A stretch of DNA of 64,000 nt from Rhodoferax_B ferrireducens_A. Lineage in GTDB: Bacteria; Pseudomonadota; Gammaproteobacteria; Burkholderiales; Burkholderiaceae_C. The translations under genes and the position numbers were made by a program. The notes under the pieces were generated by a model, which was not told the DNA's origin, ran no database searches, and was given only the letters and a program-made list of their open reading frames with translations. Every line of letters begins with the position of its first letter. Position 1 is the first letter of the stretch. Location of the stretch: assembly GCF_031458075.1 (NCBI RefSeq), contig NZ_JAVDXT010000006.1:157269-221268 (forward strand), in the 5' to 3' direction. This document shows, piece by piece, positions 8,069 to 17,942 of the stretch.

Positions 8069-10177
8069 ATGTCAGTTACCACCCACGGCGTTCGCGTCAA
8101 AACCGGCTCCCATGCGCTGCGCTCTGCGGTGGAGCTGCTGTCGTCGATGCGGTTCTCGATCTCGCTGTTGACGGTGATCTGCATCGCCTCGGTGATCGGT
8201 ACGGTGCTCAAGCAGCAGGAGCCGCTGGTCAACTACGTGAACCAGTTCGGCCCGTTCTGGGCCCAGGTGTTTGCCACCGCCAGCCTGACCACGGTGTACA
8301 GCGCCTGGTGGTTCATGCTGATTCTGGCGTTTCTGGTGCTCAGCACCTCGCTGTGCATCGCCCGCAGCACGCCCAAGATCCTGGCCGACTTCAAGATATT
8401 CAAGGAAAACATCCGCGAGCAAAGCCTGAAAGCCTTTGCGCACCGGGCCGAAGCCGGCCTGGACGAGCCACCCGAAGCTGCGGCCCGGCGCATCGGCCAA
8501 ACCCTGGTCAGCGGCGGCTGGAAGGTCAAGCTGCAGCAACGTGACAATGGCTGGATGGTGGCGGCCAAGGCCGGCGCCGCCAACAAGCTGGGCTATATCG
8601 CCGCGCACAGTGCCATCGTGCTGATCTGCCTGGGCGGCTTGTTCGACGGCGATCTGGTGGTCAAGGCGCAGATGCTGCTCAACGGCAAGTCTGCCTACAC
8701 CGGCGGCGGGCTGATCGCCGATGTGGCCCCCGCGCACCGGCTGGGCCCGAACAACCCGACCTTCCGCGGCAACATCCTGGTGGCCGAGGGCACGCAGTCC
8801 AGCACCGCCATCCTGAACCAGGCCGACGGCGTGGTGGTGCAAGACCTGCCGTTTGCCATCGAACTGAAGAAATTCATCGTCGAGTACTACTCGACCGGCA
8901 TGCCCAAGCTGTTTGCCAGCGACATCGTGATCCACGACAAGGAAACCGGCGCCGCCATTCCCGCGCGGGTCGAGGTCAACCACCCGGCCAATTACAAGGG
9001 AGTGGAAATCTACCAATCCAGCTTTGACGATGGCGGCTCGGCGGTCAAACTGCGCGCTGTGCCGATGGCGGCCGCCACCAAGCCGTTCGAGATCGAGGGC
9101 GTGATCGGCGGCAGCTCGCAGCTGGCCAAGGGCGCGGACGGCGAGAAGCTGAGCCTGGAATACACGGCTTTGCGCGTCATCAACGTCGAGAACTTCGGCG
9201 CCAACGGCGCGCCGGGCGTGGATGTGCGCAAGGTCGATCTGCGCCACGCCATCGACTCCCGCCTGGGCGCGGCCAACAAGACCCAGACCGAGAAAGTGCT
9301 GCGCAACGTCGGTCCCAGCATTACCTACAAGCTGCGCGATGCCGCCGGCCAGGCGCGCGAATTCCACAACTACATGCTGCCCGTAGACACTGGCGACGGC
9401 GTGCCCTCGTACCTGCTGGGCATGCGCGAGAACCCGGTGGATGCCTTCCGCTACCTGCGGATTCCGGTGGACGCGCAGGGCGAGATGGGCACCTTCTTGC
9501 GGCTGCGCGCGGCGCTGGCCGACCCGGCGGTGCGCACTCAGGCGGTGCAGCGCTATGCGGCCCATGCGGTCGACCGCTCGCGCCCCGAGCTGGCCCAGCA
9601 GTTGGCCCAGTCGGCCGACCGGGCCATGGCCTTGTTTGCCGGCAGCGCGCCCACCGGCAAGGGGGCGGCCCTCGGCGGCCTGCAGGCGATTGCCGATTTC
9701 ATGGAAACCAATGTGCCCGAGGCCGAGCGGGCCCGGGCCGGCGAAGTGTTGGTGCGCATACTGAATGGCGTATTGTTTGAGCTAGCGCAAATCACCCAGG
9801 AGCAGGCGGGTTTACAACCGCTAGAGCCGAACGAGAAAACCCAGGGCTTCATGACCCAGGCCGTGCTGGCGCTGAGCGATGCGCAGCTCTACCCCGCGCC
9901 CATGGCCTTCCAGCTGACCGACTTCACCCAGGTGCAGGCCAGCGTATTCCAGGTGGCACGTGCACCGGGCAAGAAGGTGGTGTATCTTGGCTGCGCTTTC
10001 CTGATCCTGGGCGTGTTTGCCATGCTGTATGTGCGTGAGCGCCGCGTCTGGGTCTGGCTCAGTGCCCGCGACGGCCTGACCCATGCCTCCATGGCCTTGT
10101 CCACCAACCGCAAGACGCTGGACGGCGACCGCGAATTTGACCACCTCAAGAGCAAACTCATTGGGGCGAAAGACTGA
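8069..10177 (+). CDS. resB: cytochrome c biogenesis protein ResB (Ccs1)
   Basis: 702-residue membrane protein of the System II cytochrome c maturation pathway. With CcsA it moves haem across the membrane and attaches it to apocytochrome CXXCH motifs. Hydrophobic segments lie near residues 30-50, 70-95 and 170-190, followed by a large periplasmic domain and a last transmembrane helix near residue 640. The N-terminal pattern LLSSMRFSISLLTVI is typical of ResB. It is longer than Bacillus ResB, as in other Burkholderiales. The stop is one base before the ATG of ccsA, so the two are co-translated. Confidence 0.93.
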   Translation: MSVTTHGVRVKTGSHALRSAVELLSSMRFSISLLTVICIASVIGTVLKQQEPLVNYVNQFGPFWAQVFATASLTTVYSAWWFMLILAFLVLSTSLCIARSTPKILADFKIFKENIREQSLKAFAHRAEAGLDEPPEAAARRIGQTLVSGGWKVKLQQRDNGWMVAAKAGAANKLGYIAAHSAIVLICLGGLFDGDLVVKAQMLLNGKSAYTGGGLIADVAPAHRLGPNNPTFRGNILVAEGTQSSTAILNQADGVVVQDLPFAIELKKFIVEYYSTGMPKLFASDIVIHDKETGAAIPARVEVNHPANYKGVEIYQSSFDDGGSAVKLRAVPMAAATKPFEIEGVIGGSSQLAKGADGEKLSLEYTALRVINVENFGANGAPGVDVRKVDLRHAIDSRLGAANKTQTEKVLRNVGPSITYKLRDAAGQAREFHNYMLPVDTGDGVPSYLLGMRENPVDAFRYLRIPVDAQGEMGTFLRLRAALADPAVRTQAVQRYAAHAVDRSRPELAQQLAQSADRAMALFAGSAPTGKGAALGGLQAIADFMETNVPEAERARAGEVLVRILNGVLFELAQITQEQAGLQPLEPNEKTQGFMTQAVLALSDAQLYPAPMAFQLTDFTQVQASVFQVARAPGKKVVYLGCAFLILGVFAMLYVRERRVWVWLSARDGLTHASMALSTNRKTLDGDREFDHLKSKLIGAKD

Positions 10178-10178
10178 C

Positions 10179-11522
10179 ATGAACACTGCAACCGCACCCG
10201 CCACGATACAGCTCCACGAAGCCTACCTGTCCCGCCGCAACCCGTTTGACTGGCTGTTTGCGGTGCTGGTGCTGGCCGGCGGCCTGTTCGCCTTCAGCCG
10301 CTACATGGACTTCATGGATGTCTATGAAAAAGGCATTCTGCTGGCCGCCATGCCGGCCGCCATCTGGGTCGGCTGGTTCTGGCGCCCGCTGCGGGGGCTG
10401 ATGCTGGTGGTGGCGGCGCTGTCCTTGCTGGCCATCTGGTGCTACCAGGTGGACGGGCAGGGCAGCCTGCCGCGCTCGGAAACCGTGTTCTGGCTCAAGT
10501 ACTTTTTGTCCAGCCAGTCGGCGATTCTGTGGATGAGCGTGCTGTTCTTCATGGCCACACTGTTCTATTGGCTGGGCATGGCTTTTTCGGGCAGCAACAG
10601 CGCCAGCATGGAGGCCATTGGCTCGCGCATCGTCTGGGTGGCGGTGACCATGGCCCTGGTGGGCACCATGGTGCGCTGGTACGAGAGCTACCTGATCGGC
10701 GCCGATGTAGGCCATATCCCGGTCAGCAACCTGTACGAAGTGTTCGTGCTGTTCTGCTGGCTGACCGCCACCTTCTACCTGTACTTTGAAGCCCAGTACA
10801 ACACCCGCGCCCTGGGTGCCATGGTGCTGCTGGTGGTAAGTGCGGCCGTGGGCTTTTTGCTCTGGTACACCGTGGTGCGCGAGGCGCATGAGATACAGCC
10901 CCTGGTGCCGGCGCTCAAAAGCTGGTGGATGAAGCTGCATGTGCCCGCCAACTTCATCGGCTACGGCACGTTTGCGCTGGCCGCCATGGTGGCGTTTGGT
11001 TACCTGATCAAGCAGCAGGCCGACGAGACCCGCTGGTACAAGCTGACGCCGCTGTGGCTGCTGGGCATTGTGCTGTGTTTCATGCCGCTGGTGTTCCGCA
11101 AGACCACCACCGAGGCCGGTGGCAGCTACTGGGCGGTGTACCTGGGGATTTCGGCGTTGATCATGGGCACGATCCTGTGGGGTCGTAAACGGATTGCCTC
11201 GCGCCTGCCCAGCATCGAGATCCTGGACGACGTGATGTACAAGTCCATCGCCGTCGGCTTTGCCTTCTTCACCATCGCCACCGTGCTCGGCGCCCTGTGG
11301 GCGGCCGAGGCCTGGGGCGGCTACTGGAGCTGGGACCCGAAGGAGACCTGGGCGCTGATCGTCTGGCTGAACTACGCGGCCTGGCTGCACATGCGCCTGA
11401 TGAAGGGCTTGCGCGGCACGATGGCGGCCTGGTGGGCGCTGGCCGGCCTGGGCGTGACCAGTTTCGCCTTCCTGGGCGTGAACATGTTCCTCAGCGGACT
11501 ACACAGCTACGGAACCTTGTAA
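10179..11522 (+). CDS. ccsA: cytochrome c biogenesis protein CcsA/ResC (CcsB)
   Basis: 447-residue multi-spanning haem-handling protein, partner of ResB in System II cytochrome c maturation. The tryptophan-rich WWD motif appears as WGGYWSWDPKE starting at residue 379, with conserved His residues in flanking segments. The start at 10179 is one base after the resB stop. An earlier in-frame start would lie inside resB and would delay the first membrane helix. A family-B repeat starts shortly after the stop. Confidence 0.95.
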   Translation: MNTATAPATIQLHEAYLSRRNPFDWLFAVLVLAGGLFAFSRYMDFMDVYEKGILLAAMPAAIWVGWFWRPLRGLMLVVAALSLLAIWCYQVDGQGSLPRSETVFWLKYFLSSQSAILWMSVLFFMATLFYWLGMAFSGSNSASMEAIGSRIVWVAVTMALVGTMVRWYESYLIGADVGHIPVSNLYEVFVLFCWLTATFYLYFEAQYNTRALGAMVLLVVSAAVGFLLWYTVVREAHEIQPLVPALKSWWMKLHVPANFIGYGTFALAAMVAFGYLIKQQADETRWYKLTPLWLLGIVLCFMPLVFRKTTTEAGGSYWAVYLGISALIMGTILWGRKRIASRLPSIEILDDVMYKSIAVGFAFFTIATVLGALWAAEAWGGYWSWDPKETWALIVWLNYAAWLHMRLMKGLRGTMAAWWALAGLGVTSFAFLGVNMFLSGLHSYGTL

Positions 11523-11533
11523 CGGGCTGGGCT

Positions 11534-11612
11534 CACCCCCAGGCTGCGCCAAGCCCCTTGCAGGGGGCGATACCAGCGGCCCGGCGGAGCCGGTTCCACG
11601 GTATCTCTGGAA
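11534..11612 (+). repeat. GC-rich two-hairpin dispersed repeat, family B copy 1
   Basis: Begins CACCCCCAGGCT, contains the core GCCCCTTGCAGGGGGC and a CCGGC..GCCGG hairpin, and ends GGTATCTCTGG. It matches the copy at 47537-47633 but lacks about 16 bases near the left end. It lies in the 170-base gap between ccsA and msrP. Confidence 0.8.
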
Positions 11613-11692
11613 GTGTGTCGTTGCACTGCGAAGGAACCTTGTAAGATTTTTTCGTCTCCGACGACTGATAGCCACACATCCAAGGAACCCCC

Positions 11693-12681
<989 letters not shown>

Positions 12682-12682
<1 letters not shown>

Positions 12683-13326
12683 TGGCCACGCTGTCCAAAG
12701 CGCTGCTGCACCCTGCCGCCAAGCCGCTGCTGTTCGCGGCCTGCCTGCTGCCCTTCATCTGGCTGGTCTATGGCGCGTTCACCGATGGGCTGGGGGCGAA
12801 CCCGGCCGAATACCTGATCCGCTCCACTGGTGACTGGACCTTGCGCTTTCTCTGCATCGTGCTGGCCGTCACGCCTTTGCGCACCATCAGCAACACCCCC
12901 GCGCTGGCGCGGTTCCGGCGCATGCTGGGGCTGTTTGTGTACTTCTATGTGCTGCTGCACCTGCTGAGCTACAGCGGTTTCGACATGGGTTTTGACCTGG
13001 CGGACATCGCCAAGGACATTGCCAAGCGGCCGTTCATCCTGGTCGGCTTTAGTGCTTTTGTACTGCTGACGCCGCTGGCGGCCACCTCGTTCAACCGCGC
13101 GATCAAGGCCCTGGGCGCCAAGCGCTGGCAGACCTTGCACAAGCTGGTCTACCTGATCGCCGGGCTGGGCTTGCTGCACTTCTTCTGGATGCGGGCCGGC
13201 AAGAACAACTTTGCCGAGGTAGCGGTCTACGCCGCCATCATTGCCGTGCTGCTGGGTTGGCGCGTCGCCCAGTATTTAAAGAAAAAAGGCCTGCAGCGCT
13301 TATCTGATAAGCGCGTGCAGCTATAA
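12682..13326 (+). CDS. msrQ: MsrPQ haem-binding membrane subunit MsrQ
   Basis: 214-residue inner-membrane b-type cytochrome (former YedZ) that passes quinol electrons to MsrP. Several hydrophobic helices carry conserved histidines (LLHLLSYSG, THKLVY-like LHKLVYL, LLHFFWM). Its ATG overlaps the msrP stop. The last 15 or so codons (LKKKGLQRLSDKRVQL) lie inside a family-A palindromic repeat, so the C-terminus here seems to have been rewritten or extended by the repeat. Convergent with lysA, 16 bases away. Confidence 0.94.
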
Positions 13327-13340
13327 AAATAATAGTTTTT
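13271..13340 (-). repeat. dispersed TAGCGC palindromic repeat, family A copy 2
   Basis: Minus-orientation copy overlapping the 3' end of msrQ and the gap to lysA. The stem CTGCAGCGCTTAT pairs with ATAAGCGCGTGCAG across a CTG loop with one bulged base, followed by AGCTATAAAAATAATAG. Given its place between converging genes it may also end transcripts in both directions. Confidence 0.65.
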
Positions 13341-13342
13341 GT

Positions 13343-14620
13343 CTAGGCGATGCGACTCTCGAAGCGCAGCTGGTCGGCAATCGTTTCGCGCACCCGGATC
13401 AGATGGGCTTGCGGACCGTCGACCAGCACTTCGGCCGCACGGCCCCGGCTGTTGTAGTTGCTGGCCATGCTCATGCAGTAGGCGCCGGCCGATAAAACAC
13501 CGAGCAGATCGCCGGGCTGTACCGCCAGATCGCGGTCGCGGCCGATCCAGTCGCCGCTTTCGCAGACCGGGCCCACCACGTCGTACTGCGTCGTGGTGCC
13601 AGCGCGCGGCGCCAGCGGGGCGATGTGGTGGAAAGCCTGGTACATCGCCGGGCGCGGCAGGTCGTTCATGGCGGCATCGATGATGCAGAAGTTCTTTTGC
13701 TCGCCGGGCTTGAGGTACAGCACCTCGGTGATGCAGACGCCGGCGTTGCCGACCAGGGAGCGGCCCGGCTCGATCATCAGCTGGCGCTGGCCGTAGCCGC
13801 GTGCGTCCAGCTTGGCCAGCAGCTTGCGCCACAGCACATCGGCCTCGGGCGGGGTGTCGCCCTGGTAGTTGATGCCCAGGCCGCCGCCGAAGTCGATGTG
13901 GTGCAGGGTGATGCCGGCGGCTTCGATCGCGTCCACCAGGTCCAGCACCCGGTCCATCGCGTCCAGATACGGGGTTTCTTCGGTGATCTGCGAGCCGATG
14001 TGGCAGTCGATACCGACCACCTGCAGGCCGGGCAGGCTGGCCGCGCGCTGGTAGGTGGCGAGGGTGTCTTCGTGGGCGATGCCGAACTTGTTGCCCTTGA
14101 GCCCGGTGGAGATGTAGGGGTGGGTCTTGGGATCCACATTCGGGTTCACGCGGATGCTGATGGGCGCGCGCAAGCCTAGCGACAGGGCGACTTCGTTCAG
14201 CACTTCCAGCTCGGCCGTACTCTCCACATTGAAGCAGCCGATGCCGGCCTGCAGCGCCTGGCGCATTTCGGCGCGGGTTTTGCCCACGCCAGAGAAGATC
14301 ACCTTGGCTGGCACCGCGCCAGCGGCCAGCACGCGCTCCAGCTCGCCACTGGAGACGATGTCAAAACCGCAGCCGGCCTCGGCAAATACCTGCAGCACGC
14401 CCAGCGAGGAGTTGGCCTTCATGGCGTAGCAGATCTGCGCGTTGCGGCCGGCAAAGCCACGCTGGTAGGCGGCCAGCGCGTCCAGCATGGAGGCTTTGGA
14501 ATAGACGAACAGTGGCGTGCCGTGGGCTTGGGCCAGTGCGCTGAGGGCTTGGCCTTCCACGCACAAGGCGTTGTCTTGGTAGGCGATGTGGGGATGGCCG
14601 GGAAGGGGTAGGGTGGTCAT
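13343..14620 (-). CDS. lysA: diaminopimelate decarboxylase LysA
   Basis: 425-residue PLP enzyme that decarboxylates meso-diaminopimelate to lysine, the last step of lysine synthesis. The PLP-binding lysine is K68 in YAMKAN. The phosphate-binding glycines (HIDFGGGLG) and the CESGDW segment with the active-site Cys are present. Length is normal for the alanine-racemase-fold family. It lies downstream of lptM on the same strand, an order that matches the lptM-dap/lysA-cyaY neighbourhood of many proteobacteria. Confidence 0.96.
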   Translation of the reverse strand: MTTLPLPGHPHIAYQDNALCVEGQALSALAQAHGTPLFVYSKASMLDALAAYQRGFAGRNAQICYAMKANSSLGVLQVFAEAGCGFDIVSSGELERVLAAGAVPAKVIFSGVGKTRAEMRQALQAGIGCFNVESTAELEVLNEVALSLGLRAPISIRVNPNVDPKTHPYISTGLKGNKFGIAHEDTLATYQRAASLPGLQVVGIDCHIGSQITEETPYLDAMDRVLDLVDAIEAAGITLHHIDFGGGLGINYQGDTPPEADVLWRKLLAKLDARGYGQRQLMIEPGRSLVGNAGVCITEVLYLKPGEQKNFCIIDAAMNDLPRPAMYQAFHHIAPLAPRAGTTTQYDVVGPVCESGDWIGRDRDLAVQPGDLLGVLSAGAYCMSMASNYNSRGRAAEVLVDGPQAHLIRVRETIADQLRFESRIA

Positions 14621-14753
14621 GGTGGCTTACACAAAAAGATGGGCAATGTTAGGGCGGCGGCCGGCGCCGGCCAATAGCAGATGCAAGGTGTTGGCCGCGA
14701 ACGGCCTGGGTTTTGCAAGCGATGTGGCGATCTCGCCTGCATTCCCTGGTGGA

Positions 14754-14942
14754 TCAGGGCGCCGAGGCCGGTGCCGCAGGTTTCAGGGCTTCGGGGGTCA
14801 GGGTTTGGGGCAGGGTAGCGCGGCGGGCTGCAGCGGCTTCTGACGGGTGGTAGAGGTCGCCTTTTTGGCCGCAGCCTGCTAAAACGACCATGACGCCCGC
14901 AAGGCAGACGGGGCTGACTAGAATTTGGATTAACTTCAACAT
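14754..14942 (-). CDS. lptM: small outer-membrane lipoprotein LptM (YifL-like)
   Basis: 62-residue lipoprotein with a lipobox (VLAGC, Cys at residue 24) followed at once by the LptM signature GQKGDLYHP. LptM assists assembly of the LptD/LptE lipopolysaccharide translocon. The Ala/Pro-rich tail is not conserved in this family. The start at 14942 is only 11 bases from the divergent cyaY start, so each promoter must lie in the other coding region or further out. The 133 bases between it and lysA show no gene. Confidence 0.88.
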   Translation of the reverse strand: MLKLIQILVSPVCLAGVMVVLAGCGQKGDLYHPSEAAAARRATLPQTLTPEALKPAAPASAP

Positions 14943-14953
14943 AGCGAAATTGT

Positions 14954-15283
14954 ATGACCGACCCTGAATTCATGGACCGCGCGGAAATTTTGCTCAAGGC
15001 AGTCGAGGCGAACTGCGACCGTATCAACGACAGCACCGATGCCGATATCGACAACCAGCGCACCGGCGGCATGGTGACGCTGACCTTTCCCAACCGCAGC
15101 CAGATCATCATCAACCTGCAAAAACCGCTGCAGGAAATATGGATGGCCGCCAAGTCGGGCGGCTACCACTATAAATTTAATAGCGACCAGTGGATGGATA
15201 CCAAGGGCCAGGGCGAGTTTTTTGCCAGCCTGACGCGCGATGCGAGCGCGCAAGCCGGCGAGCCGCTCACCTTTACCGCCTGA
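14954..15283 (+). CDS. cyaY: iron-sulfur assembly protein CyaY (frataxin)
   Basis: 109-residue frataxin-fold protein that binds iron and regulates IscS-dependent Fe-S cluster assembly. The acidic first helix (MTDPEFMDRAEILL), the NRSQIIINLQKPLQEIWMA strand-turn region and the GGYHY segment align with E. coli CyaY over its whole length, fixing the start at 14954. It ends directly against the ponA stop, with no base between the two convergent genes. Confidence 0.95.
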   Translation: MTDPEFMDRAEILLKAVEANCDRINDSTDADIDNQRTGGMVTLTFPNRSQIIINLQKPLQEIWMAAKSGGYHYKFNSDQWMDTKGQGEFFASLTRDASAQAGEPLTFTA

Positions 15284-17674
15284 TCAGTTCTTGAACAGGT
15301 CCATGATGCGGTTCCGCTCTTCCGCCGCGGGCGGGGTGGGTGTGGCACCCTCTGCGCCCGGAGTGGGCAGTTTGTCGTCCAGCCCCAGGCTGGTCACACC
15401 GGTGTTGCGCGCATATTCGGTATAGAACCAGTCGCCGCCCGAGTTGGTCACGCCTTCCGGCGCCACCTGGGCGACCACTGGCACGCCGCTGAGCGCGGTT
15501 TCCATGAAGTTGATCCATACCGGCAGGCTTAGGCCGCCGCCGGTCTCGCGCGCGCCCAGGTTGCGCGGCGTGTCATAGCCAATCCAGGTGATGGCCGCCA
15601 AGGTCGGCTGGTAGCCGGCGAACCAGGCATCGATAGAGTCGTTGGTGGTGCCGGTTTTGCCGTACACATCGGGCCGTTTGAGGATGCGCTGGGCCGACGC
15701 GGCCGTGCCGCGCAAGGTGACCTCGCCCAGCAGGTTGGTCATCATGAAGGCGTTGCGGGCGCTGATGGTGCGCATCGATTCGTCCAGCACCGGCACCTTG
15801 GTTTCGACTAGAACCCGGCCCTTCTGGTCCGTCACCTTGGATACCAACCACGGGTTGACGCGGTAGCCGCCGTTGGCGAAGACCGAGTAGGCCGTGGCCA
15901 TCTGCATCGGCGTCACCGAGCCCGCGCCCAGCGCCATGGTGAGGTAGGCCGGATGCTTTTCGGCCTCGAAGCCGAAGTGGGTGATCCATTCCTGGGCTTT
16001 TTGCGGGCCGACGGCCTGCAGCAGGCGGATGGAAACCATATTTTTGGACTTGGCCAGCGCGGTGCGCATGGTCATCGGGCCTTCGAATTTACCGTCGTAG
16101 TTCTTCGGTTCCCAGGGCTGGCCGCCGGTGACTCCGGCATCAAAGAACAAGGGGGCATCGTTGACGATGGTGGCCGGGGTGAAGCCATGTTCCAGCGCGG
16201 CCGAATAAATGAAGGGTTTGAAGCTGGAGCCCGGCTGGCGCCAGGCCTGCGTCACGTGGTTGAATTTGTTCTTCTGGAAGTCGAAGCCGCCCACCAGGGC
16301 CTTGATGGCGCCGTCGCGCGGGTCGAGTGCGACAAAAGCGCCTTCCACCTCGGGTAGCTGGGTGATTTCCCAGGTGTTCTTGGGTGTTTTGGTGACGCGG
16401 ATGATGGCGCCGCGCCGGATCTTGATGTTTGGCGGAGCCTTGTCCGCCAGACCCGACTGCGCGGGTTTCAGACCGTCGCCAATGATCTCCACGGGGTCGC
16501 CATTGCCGCGCACGGCGGTGATCTTCTTGGGGTTGGCATCCAGCACCACGGCCGACATGACGTCGCCGTTGTCGGGGTGGTCGACCAGGGCGTCGTCAAT
16601 TGCATCGTCGAGTTCTGCCGGTTCCTTGGGCAGGGTGACGAACTTTTCGGGGCCGCGGTAGATCTGGCGGCGTTCGAAATCCATCAGTCCTTTGCGCAGG
16701 GCTTTGTAGGCAGCGTCCTGGTCGTCGGCCTTGAGGGTGGTGTAGACGTTCAAGCCCCGGGTATAGGTTTCTTCTCCGTACTGGGCAAACATCAGCTGGC
16801 GTACGGTTTCCGTCACGTATTCGGCGTGGATGCGGCTATTGCTGGCACCCGAACGCACTTTGAGTTCTTCCTTGCGCGCAGCGGCGGCCTGGTCTTCGGT
16901 AATGAAGCCGTTTTCTTCCATGCGGGTGATGATGTACAGCTGGCGCACCCGGGCACGCGAGGGGTTGGTGATCGGGTTGTAGGCCGACGGCGCTTTGGGC
17001 AGGCCGGCCAGCATGGCAGCTTCGGCGATGCTGATGTTCTTCAGCGGCTTGCCGAAATAGGTTTCCGCGGCTGCGGCAAAGCCATAGGCGCGATTGCCCA
17101 GGAAAATCTGGTTCATATAGATCTCCAGAATCTGGTCTTTGCTCAGCGCGTGTTCCAGCTTGAAGGTCAGCAGGATTTCGTAGATCTTGCGGGTATAGCT
17201 TTTTTCTGCCGATAGATAGACATTGCGCGCGACCTGCATAGTGATGGTGGATGCGCCCTGGCTCTTCATGCGGCCCAGGTTGGCCAGTGCGGCACGCACC
17301 ATGCCTTTGTAGTCCACGCCGCCATGCTGGTAGAAACGCGAGTCTTCGATGGCCAGTACCGCATCTTTCATGACCTGCGGGATTTGTTTGATGGGCGTGA
17401 GGCTGCGGCGTTCTTCGCCGAACTCACCCAGCAGGATTCCTTCCGCAGAGAAAACCCGAAGTGGCAACTTGGGGCGGTAATCGGAGAGTTCGGAGATATC
17501 GGGCAGATTCGGGTAGGCCACCGCCAGGGCTAGCCCGATGACGAGTGCCAGCGCCAGTGCCCCAGCCAGGACCAGGCCTGCACACCAGGTCAGCAGACGT
17601 AGCAACCAGGCGAGCGGGCCGGTGCGCGGCTTCTCGGCGGCTTTGGGGGCGGTGGAAGAAGGTTTTGAAGACAT
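15284..17674 (-). CDS. ponA: penicillin-binding protein 1A (peptidoglycan glycosyltransferase/transpeptidase)
   Basis: 796-residue bifunctional peptidoglycan synthase. An N-terminal membrane anchor (about residues 20-50) is followed by the GT51 transglycosylase domain with the catalytic Glu in AIEDSRFYQHGG, then the OB-like insert typical of PBP1A. The transpeptidase domain has SSFK (nucleophile Ser), SKN and KTGTT. The ATG at 17674 is preferred to an in-frame TTG 14 codons upstream. It is divergent from the pilMNOPQ operon, as in many beta- and gammaproteobacteria. Confidence 0.96.
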   Translation of the reverse strand: MSSKPSSTAPKAAEKPRTGPLAWLLRLLTWCAGLVLAGALALALVIGLALAVAYPNLPDISELSDYRPKLPLRVFSAEGILLGEFGEERRSLTPIKQIPQVMKDAVLAIEDSRFYQHGGVDYKGMVRAALANLGRMKSQGASTITMQVARNVYLSAEKSYTRKIYEILLTFKLEHALSKDQILEIYMNQIFLGNRAYGFAAAAETYFGKPLKNISIAEAAMLAGLPKAPSAYNPITNPSRARVRQLYIITRMEENGFITEDQAAAARKEELKVRSGASNSRIHAEYVTETVRQLMFAQYGEETYTRGLNVYTTLKADDQDAAYKALRKGLMDFERRQIYRGPEKFVTLPKEPAELDDAIDDALVDHPDNGDVMSAVVLDANPKKITAVRGNGDPVEIIGDGLKPAQSGLADKAPPNIKIRRGAIIRVTKTPKNTWEITQLPEVEGAFVALDPRDGAIKALVGGFDFQKNKFNHVTQAWRQPGSSFKPFIYSAALEHGFTPATIVNDAPLFFDAGVTGGQPWEPKNYDGKFEGPMTMRTALAKSKNMVSIRLLQAVGPQKAQEWITHFGFEAEKHPAYLTMALGAGSVTPMQMATAYSVFANGGYRVNPWLVSKVTDQKGRVLVETKVPVLDESMRTISARNAFMMTNLLGEVTLRGTAASAQRILKRPDVYGKTGTTNDSIDAWFAGYQPTLAAITWIGYDTPRNLGARETGGGLSLPVWINFMETALSGVPVVAQVAPEGVTNSGGDWFYTEYARNTGVTSLGLDDKLPTPGAEGATPTPPAAEERNRIMDLFKN

Positions 17675-17942
17675 AGAAAACAGCGAACCCGTTGGCAAAT
17701 AAGTAGGGGGAGGCAAATGTGTTGGCCCATTTTGCCTTTACGCTAGGCGCTATCGGCGAAGGCGGGCTCGCAGTGGCTCAACGGCTACGATTGTTCGCTA
17801 TGTGATTGCTGCCGCGTGTACTTTTGGCAACGGTCTGTAGATTTACCGATGGAAATATGCTTTGCTGGGGGGTAGTCTTGCTGATAGCATGCCCAGGAAT
17901 TGTTAAATTTTGTAGCATCTTGCTCAGCACCGGGAGAAAGAT

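Noticed and set aside
8072..9565. Long antisense open frame inside resB
   Set aside because: Shadow of a high-GC gene; no motif, and the sense frame is a clear ResB.
9770..9835. Fragments resembling the family-A repeat inside resB
   Set aside because: Only short CTAGCGC/CCGCTAG pieces match, with long unmatched sequence between; noted as possible decayed remnant but not annotated.
17875..17915. Candidate promoter for pilM (TTGCTG with a TGTTAA box)
   Set aside because: The -10 match is only about three of six bases, so it is not supported.
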